Shown here: piece by piece, positions 39,401-47,914 of the stretch
Layout of the letters: each line of letters opens with the position of its first letter
Numbering within the stretch: position 1 is the first letter of the stretch
Notes under the pieces: generated by a model
Told to the model about the DNA's origin: nothing
Seen by the model: the letters and a program-made list of their open reading frames with translations, nothing else
Databases searched by the model: none
Translations under genes and position numbers: made by a program
NCBI RefSeq assembly: GCF_964204865.1
Contig: NC_135260.1
Span: forward strand, 6,386,001 to 6,450,000
DNA length: 64,000 nt
Reading direction: 5' to 3'
Source of the DNA: Styela clava
Lineage: Eukaryota > Chordata > Ascidiacea > Stolidobranchia > Styelidae

Positions 39401-40813
39401 TGCTTTAAGGCTTAATGTACAAAAATCCACAGTTGGAATTTTTTTTTGTAGTGGACTCGGTAGACACTGTGATCGAAGTTTGTGGCAATCCTGACGTCAT
39501 CCAAGATGGTTATCGGCGATTGCGTCATGGTGGAATGTTAGTTCTTGTTGGATTGGTTCATCCGAATTCAAATCTATCAATAACCGGCGAACAGGTACGA
39601 TTTAGGAAATTGTGAACCGTTTGAATCAATCTAAGAAGAGAAGGCTTTTGCCCACTAGTAATCCTTTACAAAGCAGTAAATTGGTTGATTCTGAAGTTTG
39701 TACTTTGCTACCGTTCTCAGTACTTTTCCAAAAACTCTAAAAAAAGAGGTGGATTTGCAATTAGCAATATAGTACTTAATTACGATTAGCGCGCAAATAA
39801 CTATTTATAACGTGGACTAGTAAATAGAAAAAAGGCATCTATGATTAAACCATCTCATAGCATTTCTTATTTCCGAAATAATTGGAAAATAGTTTAATTC
39901 ATTATCGCAGTAACGTTTGGTCACCTTTATCCCGTCGTTTCTCCACTCCCTCGAATGGGGTCCTAGCTCTTGCTTTTAGCATTGCCACGCATGAAAAGAC
40001 GTTAACGAAAATATTACATGTTAATTGGGCACGAAATTTACATATTGGCTGTTTAATTAACTAAATTGTTTCAGGGATGATTGTTGTTACTGAGTTTCTA
40101 CGGGAACTAACGAATCAATCGAGTTTAAACTTAAAGATGGAAAAGGCACTATATATATATTTGTTTTATTCAAACTTTCTCTGAGTTGTAATGGACCTGA
40201 TGCTTCATTCAAAATTTTCTTGTTATATTTTAATTCATGGGGAACACTTTTTAAAAGGAATGGGAACACTTTGATCCGTCACGCTTATCTTCCAATATTT
40301 TCATACTCGGTTGTTGTTAACTGTTAAGCTAAGGTCTTATTGTGACTGTACGCGACCCAGGAAAGATGGAAGCCGATAAGACGGGTTAATCATATGGCGA
40401 AACACGGCCTCTCGTTCGGTTACCAGTACAAGTCGGGTATGGAATTAGTTAGCCAGTTATTTGTTTTCGGAAGCATGGACTTCACGTGAACCACCCCACG
40501 GTGGCGAGGAGTCCAGATATCATCTTGCGCCACACCGCCGAGCCGAGGTTGCGTCCATCTAATTGAGCACTGCTCTCTTGTTACAAATATAAATCCTTGT
40601 TTTCAGATTATTCGTAAATGTATTACGATAAGAGGCGTTCACAATTACGCTCCTCGACATCTAGACAGAGCACTGGAATTTTTATCCCGTACAGCTGAAT
40701 CATATCCTTACGAAGAACTAGTGAGTCCAAATCCATTTTCACTGGAAGAAATTGAAAAGGCAATTACTGAAACAAACAAAAAATTGTACCACCGAAGCTG
40801 TGTGAAGCCATAA
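27472..40813 (+). CDS. Zinc-dependent alcohol dehydrogenase (MDR family), 6 exons, 352 aa
   Basis: Exons 27472-27631, 30528-30672, 31082-31291, 38507-38700, 39452-39594 and 40607-40813 join in phase at GT-AG sites (1059 nt). An N-terminal GroES-like domain holds the catalytic zinc ligands Cys45 (TICGSDLH), His66-Glu67 (LGHEAVGE) and Cys159 (PINCA). The structural zinc lobe is complete: Cys95, 98, 101 and 109 (CRKCQRCRLELPQKC). The NAD(P) Rossmann motif GAGLLG is at 184-189, with an acidic CDIDRNR after the second strand. It should oxidise an alcohol or reduce a carbonyl with a nicotinamide cofactor; the substrate is unknown. The pattern CGSDLHT, LPQKC...LEKLGH and APINCA..T resembles, from memory, a bacterial group linked to phosphonate catabolism (TIGR03366-like); this is inference. 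Intron 3 (7.2 kb) contains a complete gene on the other strand. Introns 1 and 4 contain hAT elements. Confidence 0.92.
28225..28560 (+). repeat. Imperfect tandem repeat, ~150-bp unit, about 2.3 copies
   Basis: Blocks 'cccaaaaattatggtaaat', 'aaaaattg.aattttcg', 'ttgaacaaatac.aatgttg' and 'tttcttgctcgcaa' repeat at about 28236, 28386 and partly 28535. Non-coding, in dehydrogenase intron 1. Confidence 0.65.
29238..29521 (+). repeat. Recent tandem duplication, 2 x 142 bp
   Basis: The unit starting CCGCCTTGAAAATAGTGGCG at 29238 recurs at 29380 with only a few differences across ~140 bp, so the duplication is young. Short minus-strand open frames pass through both units, but no splice context or family match supports coding. 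Confidence 0.85.
29594..30046. mobile_element. hAT element, 453 bp, TSD GCATACAC, hosting a nested element
   Basis: Ends CAGTGGTCGGCAACC and GGTTGCCGACCACTG. Perfect 8-bp duplications GCATACAC at 29586-29593 and 30047-30054. The element at 29663-29918 is inserted inside it. Dehydrogenase intron 1. Confidence 0.93.
29663..29918. mobile_element. Nested hAT MITE, 256 bp
   Basis: Ends CAGTGTTCCATCTAAAG and TTAGAGGGAACATTG. Flanks GATTCAAC and GTTTCAAC match at 7 of 8. Contains an alternating GTGTGCGCGCGCACAC purine-pyrimidine stretch. A sister copy in the opposite orientation is at 47547-47822. Confidence 0.9.
30107..30407. mobile_element. hAT MITE, ~301 bp, degenerate ends
   Basis: Ends CATGAGGGTGTGCAAC and GTAGCACGCTCCTG, flanked by ATTTAGAT and GTTTAGAT (7 of 8). 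Ends are diverged from the family consensus, so this is an older insertion. It stops 120 bp before dehydrogenase exon 2. Confidence 0.65.
31958..35808 (-). CDS. Nested antisense gene: Gln/Ser/Lys-rich protein with two C-terminal TM helices, 4 exons, 429 aa
   Basis: Lies inside intron 3 of the dehydrogenase on the opposite strand. Exons (minus) 35808-35196, 34119-33887, 33015-32827 and 32212-31958 join in phase at GT-AG sites (1290 nt). Exon 1 begins MRVGIPIPDLW with an upstream in-frame stop, but its first ~28 codons are unlike the rest; an acceptor-like ...CTGAAG near 35728 could instead start that exon, so the N-terminus is uncertain. Residues ~30-280 are low-complexity Gln/Ser/Lys/Thr, probably disordered. 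Then come a basic stretch (RVRFKKKTAKWEGK), TM1 (IIFYSRCAFMMTFALLLLQV), a short loop, TM2 (VVTILQNVLIALTALVAGL) and a helical tail (KMSEKADKYRKGVKIYYHLM...) ending AFKQ. I do not recognise a named family. The two-helix unit followed by EKA.KYR...YY.L resembles the layout of SLATT-type membrane domains; that is a hypothesis only. Confidence 0.72.
32265..32500 (-). mobile_element. Palindromic MITE, variant copy, in the nested gene's intron 3
   Basis: Contains 'tgtatgtaccaatatgaagg', 'gttcgcctactttacatcaa', 'cccgaactcgtgatag' and 'ggtacacatactacgggagt'. The same blocks occur in the opposite orientation at 38100-38315, forming a subfamily with its own right arm. Confidence 0.7.
33105..33290 (+). 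mobile_element. Palindromic MITE, right arm truncated
   Basis: Starts GGGTACTCCTGTAGTATGTG, then 'caagatggcggacaccgg' and 'actacgggagtcacttggc', and ends at 'ggcctaaccttaacctggtg' before the mirrored arm. It begins ~90 bp upstream of exon 3 of the nested antisense gene. Confidence 0.8.
34687..34895. mobile_element. Palindromic MITE, complete copy
   Basis: Left arm 'gtacttctgtatagtatgtg', 'caagatggcggaagccgg'. Right arm 'cacatactacgttccactgt', 'ccgccatcttggtttgcata'. Core 'ctagccaagtgactcccgta'. In intron 1 of the nested antisense gene. Confidence 0.85.
34908..35002. mobile_element. Palindromic MITE, short hairpin copy
   Basis: Hairpin of 'accaagatggcgcacaacct' and 'aggttgtgcgccatcttggt' around 'gtagttgtaccaggttaggg'. 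Same short subtype as 4119-4217. It lies 12 bp from the copy at 34687, suggesting adjacent insertion. Confidence 0.8.
35809..38506. other. Remaining dehydrogenase intron 3 sequence
   Basis: Includes a weak direct duplication near 36010-36120 ('gtcgtgaaatgtttaaatggcatttca' and 'gtcgttgaatgctttaagtagcattt') and the MITE at 38100. Short plus-strand open frames such as 36635-36838 lack splice or family support. Upstream exons of the nested antisense gene could lie here, but none is convincing. Confidence 0.35.
38100..38315 (+). mobile_element. Palindromic MITE, variant copy
   Basis: Starts GGTACTCCCTGTAGTATGTG and ends 'attggtacacgtacttctgg'. Pairs with the variant copy at 32265-32500 in inverted orientation. 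Located ~190 bp upstream of dehydrogenase exon 4. Confidence 0.75.
38969..39402. mobile_element. hAT MITE, 434 bp
   Basis: Ends CAGGGGTCGGCAACC and GGTTGCCGACTCATG, with GCGGGCCGC-type motifs inside both ends. Flanks CTCTAAGG and CTTTAAGG match at 7 of 8. It fills most of dehydrogenase intron 4 and stops ~50 bp before the exon 5 acceptor. Confidence 0.88.
40337..40480 (-). repeat. SINE-like segment shared with 48272-48320
   Basis: Read on the minus strand, GAGGCCGTGTTTCGCCATAT then 'gattaacccgtcttatcgg' matches 48272 onward ('gaggccgtggctcgccatat', 'gattaagccgtctcat'). The 'tggctcgcc' block could be a Pol III A box, but no good B box was seen. Probably a dispersed short repeat; the class is uncertain. 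Confidence 0.35.
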
Positions 40814-40836
40814 AATAGTAAAGCTATGACAACTGG

Positions 40837-40886
40837 AATAAAAGACATAACTGACTGTAAACTATATACATATAATCCAAAATAAA
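40837..40886 (+). promoter_or_regulatory. Polyadenylation signals of the dehydrogenase gene
   Basis: Two AATAAA hexamers, at 40837-40842 and 40881-40886, lie 24 and 68 bases after the TAA. They define a short 3' UTR and support the gene end. Confidence 0.65.
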
Positions 40887-43800
40887 GATTGCGAAAGCGA
40901 TTATACTTTCATAATTCCAGTACGAGTCGAAAACTGTAATGTATTTGGCAAATATCAACACGATTGAAGATTTTGCCGATTAAAATCTCAAAACAGGGAA
41001 AGAATTGATTCCCGCCGCAAATGAAAATTTCTGTGAACCAAAGGAGCGGGTCGTTGTTTTGGCAAAATGGTATATTCTAGCTGTATCATATACATTTCAC
41101 ATAAGGCTGAATCTTGAAATAGCGTACTCCTATGCTTCATAAGCAGGCCGCAATATTCAAATTGCGAAATTTTGTCAATTAAAATAGAATTCGATAGGCT
41201 GAAATTAGCGGCCTTTTTTATTTTTTTGCAATTAACTTTATCCTCATCAAACATCTTGTTTTGTATGTACACCTTAGTTTATATTAAAAAGCCTTTAATT
41301 ACTGTTATCACTCCCAATTTCAACCATATTTATATTAGTCATTGTCGCAATTTTTATTAATTCATTTCAACCCTGTGCAATCATTGAAATAATAAACTTG
41401 TGTATAGAAATATGTCATCATATAATGACTTTGAGCCGCGCGTACGAAAAGGGCTGCCGAAACACGTTTGTCAATAATACGAAGGATGCCAGATTGAGAG
41501 TATTTTAATCAACAACTTCAAACAATGCCAGGAGTCCAAAAGACTCACGATTGGCTCGGCTCAGATCACATTTATTTTGCTCGCTAATTCCAATGCGATG
41601 ATGTCAACAAAGGCATCCGGCCTACCTGTTACTACGATGTAAACACCCAAAATAAGTCATCCAATTGTATTTGTTGCCTCTCAGTCCAACAAAACCTTAC
41701 GGTTTCCTGATCACAACAGACTTCTGATAGCACATTCGATTTTGGATTAGACAACTGACAAGCATGGTCGTTTCTCAGCAGGTTTTTGAGAAGTGTTTAT
41801 ACATAGATCACGGTTTCTTCTTGATCAAAGACAAGGCTGGGGAAAAGGGTCGACACGCCCGATATCCTACACCTCTCCAATTACCATGGGCTCAGTCACC
41901 CCGAAACTGAGTTACTCTTGAAGCATCCATTAAATGTTATTTTGGTTGTCGTTAGCCTAAACGCGCCATTGAAACAAATTTGTGTACATTACCATTCCCT
42001 GATATAAAGGCATATCTTATATTATGGTTTTGGAATAACATTGGTCTGGCTGAATAAAATTACATATTGGCGGTTCCCTTAATTCAGAACTCAAAATTTG
42101 ATGGGTAGACAGGAATATTATTTCTGATTGCGTCAGAAACATTGGTCATAACAAGCGTTGTTTTTACAAAGGAGAAAAATATGCCAGTTGACGATAATAA
42201 ATCCCACTCCAATATCCACTTGTTCTGTTTGAGTGCGCGGTAATGCACTTGGTAATTTAATTGTCAAAAAGCCGCCAATTACGTGCTTAAATTAGCATTC
42301 TCCCAAAACAATTTAAAGCCAGAGGCCAAGCAGACAGATGCACAAGCGTTAATTAGAGAGCACATCTGAGCCGTCGACCGAAGATTGAAAAATGACAACA
42401 TACTTGGGAGATCCCAAGCAGCACGACAGCAAAAATGCCAAACACAAACAAAAAAAAACGAAAAATATGCCTCATCCGGCAAATTATTCGTTAATTCGAA
42501 GCTCTTTACCAGTCTTAAAATATGGTTTCTTGTGTCAACGTTTCAAACTAAACTGCTTGCACACAATCCATAACCTGATAAGCAACGGACGCCCACCTAT
42601 ACCTTACGGTTTTTCTTTCGTCGAGGACTTCACGACATTCCGAATAATAAAGAGCACTTGTACAAACTTTGCACATACGCACAGGTCCAAACTAAATGTG
42701 TATCAGTATAGATAACTAATAAACCCTGTTTGAAAAAAACTTTTGCCCCACTATGTGGAACTTTCTTGGTCATGGTGGTAAAAAGATTGATTTTAATAGC
42801 AGAACAAACACAAAAACAATGCTAACAGCCTATTGCTATTTAAAAAACAGCAGTCATGATGAATATGAAATGAACGGTTAAAAACATCTGAACAACTTAT
42901 AAACATTTTCATTCTCAGTTCCTCGACAAGTAAAACATAAATATTACAAAAAGTTGATTGCCTGCTATATCAAATCCATTGTTATTTATGAATATCATAT
43001 TTTAGATGTTCATAATAATTGTAAATTTTCATACCTGGAAATTTTTATATTTTACATTAGAGAGGAATTAAACAGAATACTGTTTACCCTAAAAGTTGTA
43101 CCATATTCTGCCAAAAATTAATCACAATTCTTTGTTTGGCAAGAAGAAATTAAAAATATTGTGTATTTCTTGCTGTTTGAATATCACAATTTTACATCTT
43201 GATTCAATGTAGCAAGCAACAAATGATTGGGTTTTAGCTAGCTATTATTGCAAAACAATGGAATGGGTAGCAGCATTGTGGAACATTGGCAATATTTCGT
43301 ACAGTTGAAAATGGGTGACAATCGATGCAGTTAGGTAAATATTTGGATTGGAAACGATTAGAGTTTGTTCTCTTACTAAAGTTTTGTAACCGTAATGTTA
43401 TTCTGAAATGTATACTATGGAATGTAGTCATCATTAACTTAACATTTAAATCACAGAAAAAAGGCAAAAATGGAATGAAAGCAAGAAAACAGGTATATAA
43501 AATAAAGTAATTACTAGACTACTGATTAGGCGCAAGATTGTTTACAAACAAGCAAGCGAACATGAATTTGAGTTGGTAAAAAATAGTGGTGACCAAGATG
43601 AGAAGTTCAAAATAATCAAGAACAGTGGATAAAATTAAAAATAATAAGCTGGGTTCTGGAAAATAATGGCATGTAAAGGGCTGGCAAGAATTAGTACATT
43701 GTGATATCTTTATCCAACATTTTGATAACCCTGAACTCCCAAATAATTCGATCAGAAGTATAAATCATTATGACAAAACAAAAAGCAATTTCGATAAAGT

Positions 43801-45371
43801 AGATTCTCAAAAATTAATTTCCCAATTCAATTCAAGCAAAAATCTATTACTTAGATATCTTCAAAGTATGTCAATTATAATAGGAAACAAACGATAAAAA
43901 CTGAATGTTGGCCAGGCTTACAATTTTAAACATTCAAACTGTAATAATGTAATATCCACAGGTAATAACCATAAAAACATAGGCAAGGTAAATGCTTAAA
44001 CATAGCAAAGAACATATAGAATACAGTATATACAAAATGTAGCCAAAATATGTCATTGTTGGTTAGATATAAAGTACAGAGGTTTCAATATAAAAGATAA
44101 ACTTAACTGTAAAAAATTCATTATATGAAAGATTTTGTAGTGCAAATTGTCGTGGCACAGTTGGCAAAATTAATTAAGCGATCAGAGATTAGATGCTGAA
44201 TCATTACATTATAAAATATGTACCGCAAAGGGCAAGTGGTCGCAGCAGGGGTGTGCAACCTGCGGCCCACAAGATAAAATTGTGCGACCCGCAGAGAATT
44301 GCCAATTTTGAATGGTGTGCAGGCCACGAAACGAGTTTCTTATTTAGTTTATTCTGGTACGTGCAAGTAATTCCAATCCCTCACAATGAAATCAAGAAAT
44401 ATCATGATAAAAATTTTAACAAAAGGACAACTTATGAGCAACTATGCTATAAGAACCGAGTAAATTTACAACTTTGCAACATTTTGCTATAATCAAATGC
44501 ATTATGCTTTGTAACTACCGGTAATCTTTAATTTTTCCATAATTAGTATCCTGGAAAAAAATATAACACATCCAAGTCATCACTGATGCTATAAATAATA
44601 TGACAAAACATTTAGGCCTAAACTGCATGATATTATGTAGTTGATCCCATAACAAGGCTACAAATTTTTCAATCTAAAAAAAAGTTTTATCCCAAAAATT
44701 CAATTCAAAGACAGGTTTTGAAAATTTAGCGCATACACATATTTTATAGTATTAATGATATGAGCAAGCTCAAAAAGGTTGAACAGAGATAGTAAATTGG
44801 CAAGCTATATGATAATAGAATTGTGGTTGATTGAAATAATAGTTGTAAAGAGACAAAAATTGTTGAAAAACAACAAATTTACTTTTGGTGTATGTTGGTG
44901 TCTTTGGCAGCATTAAAAATCGTAAATTAAGCAACATGTTATAACTGTTCATGACATAATAAAAAAAGAATCTGGAAGGATACTGTGAAATAATACTTTC
45001 GTACATTATGATTGATGAAACAAACATTATCAAAAACGTCAGATTTTGTCAGAATGAAGACTAAAATGGGCCGATGTAACTAACATGCGATCTAAAAGTC
45101 ATTGTGATCTGCAGCAACTTTAATCTAGACCAGTGTCTCTAAAGATTGTCCTCAAACCACTCGTGCCCTGATTTTGTAAATGGCAAGATGATAAATAATC
45201 ACAAGGATTAGAGTTTGGTAATTGACACTTTCACAAATTTTTTGATGCTTAAAATTTTTATCTGAGATTTTGTAACATACATGTAAATCACATATTACAC
45301 CAAAACCCTAAAATAATTGTACCAATCTGTAAACGTAGATATCATCGATGAGTTTTTTCAAACTCTAGCAT
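40887..45371. other. Intergenic, AT-rich, no gene seen
   Basis: Separates the dehydrogenase from the convergent LIM gene and probably contains the LIM gene's 3' UTR at its right end. All open frames are short and low-complexity. A truncated hAT copy lies at 44246. Confidence 0.4.
44246..44400. mobile_element. Truncated hAT MITE
   Basis: CAGGGGTGTGCAACCTGCGG and the following ~120 bases match the start of the element at 24573 ('gcggcccacaaga', 'gtgcgacccgcagag', 'aacgagtttctta'). No right terminus follows. Confidence 0.65.
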
Positions 45372-46388
45372 TTACTGTGCTGTTGGGTGCCATGATTTTA
45401 CTCGTGGTACTTGAGTCACAGGTGAGGAAGGATGTCTGTCTATTTCTAATGACCTTACACGGACTGGACTACCACCAGCATTTGTTGATTTGCTTTGGCC
45501 ATTCCCATACTGACTCGTTGTAGGAAAATTTTGCAAAGAATGCCGGTGACCTCTTGTTTTTTGATGATGTGGGGGGAGATCTCTACAAACATGGCAAAGA
45601 AGTCTGCCATTCAAAAGAAAGTATCTAGGCTTACTGGCGTCGTTTAATTGAATTCCGCAATTCTCACAAATGAAGCAATCCACATGAAAATCCTTCCCCA
45701 TTGAGACTACTTTAACAGTTTCTTTACGTCCATTCACTGAAGTAATAGGAAGTTGACATTTGGCACATTTTGGAGCATATATTTTTTGCAATTTATTATA
45801 ATCTTCTACACAGTATATTTTGTTTTCTATGTCAATTGTGAAAGGCACTCCATCGAGTCCCTTATTGCATACACAGCACCGAAAACAGCCGGGATGATAT
45901 GGATTTCCAAGAGCATGTAAAATCATCTCCATGATAGGATGACCACATGCATGGCATTTCTTCGCACTTTGTTGGAATCCTGAATAAAGGTAATCTTCTT
46001 CACAAAATATTTTACCATTTACATTATAGAATGCTTTACCTCTTAATGTTCTACTGCAGCATCCACACACAAAACATGTGTTATGATATATTTTACCCAT
46101 TGCCTGACAAGCAGTAGAATGGCCATAAACGCCTTGGTTGCATTTTGCACAACGTCCAAAATATGGTTCGGAACCTCCTGGAGAATTGAGTTCCTTTTCA
46201 ACCTCAAGAGTTAGATCTTTCATTTTCTGTTCGACCATTTCTGAAGAGATTGCTGCTGAGACATGGGAGGGTGTTTTAACTCCTTGTGAGTAACTAACGG
46301 GACGCGAGAAAGTTCCATTTTGATATCCAAATGAAGAGCTAGATTGTGGAAAACTGCGTCGTTTAGGAATATGATTCCCACTGGCCAT
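45372..46388 (-). CDS. ajuba: Ajuba/LIMD1/WTIP-type protein with three LIM domains, intronless ORF, 338 aa
   Basis: One uninterrupted frame with an in-frame TGA about 20 bases upstream of the ATG, so the start is well fixed. Residues 1-75 are a Ser-rich preLIM region with a short helix (EQKMKDLTLEVEKEL). LIM1 is at about 80-133 (CAKC...HNTCFVCGCC...CEED), LIM2 at 145-197 (CHACGHPIMEMILHALG...LDGVPFT) and LIM3 at 208-268, each with eight Cys/His/Asp zinc ligands. The RGKAFYNVNG and LDGVPFT signatures place it with Ajuba/LIMD1/WTIP rather than zyxin or LPP; the exact ortholog cannot be set. Family members are adaptors at cell junctions that restrain LATS/Hippo signalling and act in mitosis and P-bodies. 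It is short: vertebrate Ajuba-type proteins have several hundred preLIM residues. The ~70-residue Ser/Arg-rich tail after LIM3 is unusual. Lack of introns could mean a retrocopy, but the reading frame is fully intact. Confidence 0.9.
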   Translation of the reverse strand: MASGNHIPKRRSFPQSSSSFGYQNGTFSRPVSYSQGVKTPSHVSAAISSEMVEQKMKDLTLEVEKELNSPGGSEPYFGRCAKCNQGVYGHSTACQAMGKIYHNTCFVCGCCSRTLRGKAFYNVNGKIFCEEDYLYSGFQQSAKKCHACGHPIMEMILHALGNPYHPGCFRCCVCNKGLDGVPFTIDIENKIYCVEDYNKLQKIYAPKCAKCQLPITSVNGRKETVKVVSMGKDFHVDCFICENCGIQLNDASKPRYFLLNGRLLCHVCRDLPPHHQKTRGHRHSLQNFPTTSQYGNGQSKSTNAGGSPVRVRSLEIDRHPSSPVTQVPRVKSWHPTAQ

Positions 46389-46552
46389 ATGTAGTACAAT
46401 GTAATATCACCAATAATAAGACTACAATAGACTGCAATAAAAATAGACCGATTAAAATAGTATGCAATTTTTGGGTCTAGTATAGTTTGGTACCACAAGT
46501 ACTTCCAGTGGGCATAGCATAACAAATTTTGCATATGTTATTCCTAACTCCC

Positions 46553-46836
46553 ACCTGACTATGCCATCCAAAAATTACGTCACTATGACGTCATCATCAC
46601 GTCATAGGGCTTGACAAAGTATAATTACGATCGCCCGAAATGGCATATGCGCCGCTGATTACGAACTCGCTAACGCCGCCGATCTCGCTCCTATCGGGAT
46701 CGTTGAGACGAGAAATAGCTTGCTCGATTTAGGATCCTCGTCTGCGCTTTTTGGACTACCTTCCGCATACTTTGGTGGGCCTTATTACGCCACTGTGACG
46801 TCGAAATGACGTAATTTTTCGGCGACGTAGTCAGGT
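46553..46836. repeat. Inverted-repeat element with CRE-like sites, upstream of the LIM gene
   Basis: Left arm 46553-46593 ('acctgactatgccatccaaa', 'aattacgtcactatgacgtc') is mirrored by 46796-46836 ('gacgtcgaaatgacgtaatt', 'cgacgtagtcaggt'). CRE/ATF-like sites are TTACGTCA 46575, TGACGTCA 46586, CACGTCAT 46598, TGACGTCG 46796 and TGACGTAA 46807. The left end is 165 bp upstream of the LIM gene's ATG, so it could serve as its promoter; that is inference. It may be a MITE. Confidence 0.6.
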
Positions 46837-47096
46837 AATATCTCAGCAGGGTATGTCTGTACCTGCATTTCGGTTACTCAGTTACTTGAGAGATAGAATT
46901 AGGTTAAAAATTGGGGTCTGGTATAGTTTAGTACCACATGCACTTCTAGTTGGCCTGGCTCAACTATTTTTGCATATGTCAACTAGAAGTGCATGTGGTA
47001 CTAAACTATACCAGACCCCAATTTTTAACCTAATTCTATCTCTCAAGTAACTGAGTAACCGAAATGCAGGTACAGACATACCCTGCTGAGATATTA
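46836..47096. repeat. Perfect 116-bp palindrome with a 29-bp spacer
   Basis: 46836-46951 and 46981-47096 are exact reverse complements (starting TAATATCTCAGCAGGGTATG), separated by 46952-46980. The inner part ('gggtctggtatagtttagta', 'ccacatgcacttctag') also resembles a diverged direct copy at about 46465-46510. Identity of the arms implies a very young duplication, gene conversion, or an assembly artefact. Confidence 0.9.
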
Positions 47097-47546
47097 TCTC
47101 TCACTGTTTTATACCAAAATAGAAAACTGTGCCAGACATGGATGCATTTCAGCGTTCACTTTCATCAGCATAATCAAAATTAACTGACAGTCTGAACGGC
47201 TGACGGACAACTTGACTACACGGACAACTCACCAGAGATAACTCGACTACAGAGAGGTCTGATGAGTTGTTCCGTCTTTTCGCATTATCTGCGACGACGT
47301 TTCAAGACTATAGGAGTGTAATCTCGATCTTTTGTAGGCTCCGATGTTGAGAAAACACATTAACATTTACCTGGATGTATTTTAATGTGTATACAGGTAT
47401 AAGAGACATATTTTGCTCATCTTATACAAATACCGAAACCGGGGGTTTGTCTGTTGGAACGTTAGCCAATTTAGACTTAGGGCTTTGTGCGGGTCTCCTG
47501 TAGTTTTGTAGTGACATAATTTTTGGATAGTGTAGTCAGATGGGGG
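47097..47546. other. Intergenic, no gene seen
   Basis: Contains short direct repeats ('gacaact.gactaca.gga' near 47210-47245) and no supported reading frame. Confidence 0.35.
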
Positions 47547-47822
47547 CAATGTTCCCTCTAATTTTTTGTAGTATGTGTGCGCAGAAATTTTGATTTGTGC
47601 GCACTTTTTTGGAAATGACTAATATTTGTGCAAAAACCAATGAAGAAATTCTGGCGTTCTAACCGGGTAATAAGTGGGCCAACAGCAAACTTTCTTAACC
47701 TGCCAACCGAGCACATTGTTACATTACATCGAAATACGTCTGTGCGCAGTAAATCTATGCGTGTGCGCAGCCTCTGAAAGCTGTGTGCGCGCGCACACGC
47801 GCACACCTTAGAGGGAACACTG
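47547..47822. mobile_element. hAT MITE, 276 bp, TSD GATGGGGG
   Basis: Ends CAATGTTCCCTCTAATTTTT and CCTTAGAGGGAACACTG. Perfect 8-bp duplications GATGGGGG at 47539-47546 and 47823-47830. Same family as the nested copy at 29663, in inverted orientation, with the same GTGTGCGCGCGCACAC block. Confidence 0.93.
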
Positions 47823-47914
47823 GATGGGGGTTAGGATTGATTCATCAAAAAATTATTATGCTACGCCCAGTACTGCAGTAGAAGTTTGTTAGGTACAAAA
47901 CTACACGAGACCCT

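Noticed and set aside
47558-47806. ORF matching another at 29.7 kb, suggesting a conserved protein
   Set aside because: The similarity comes from two copies of the same non-coding hAT MITE, each with its own target-site duplication.
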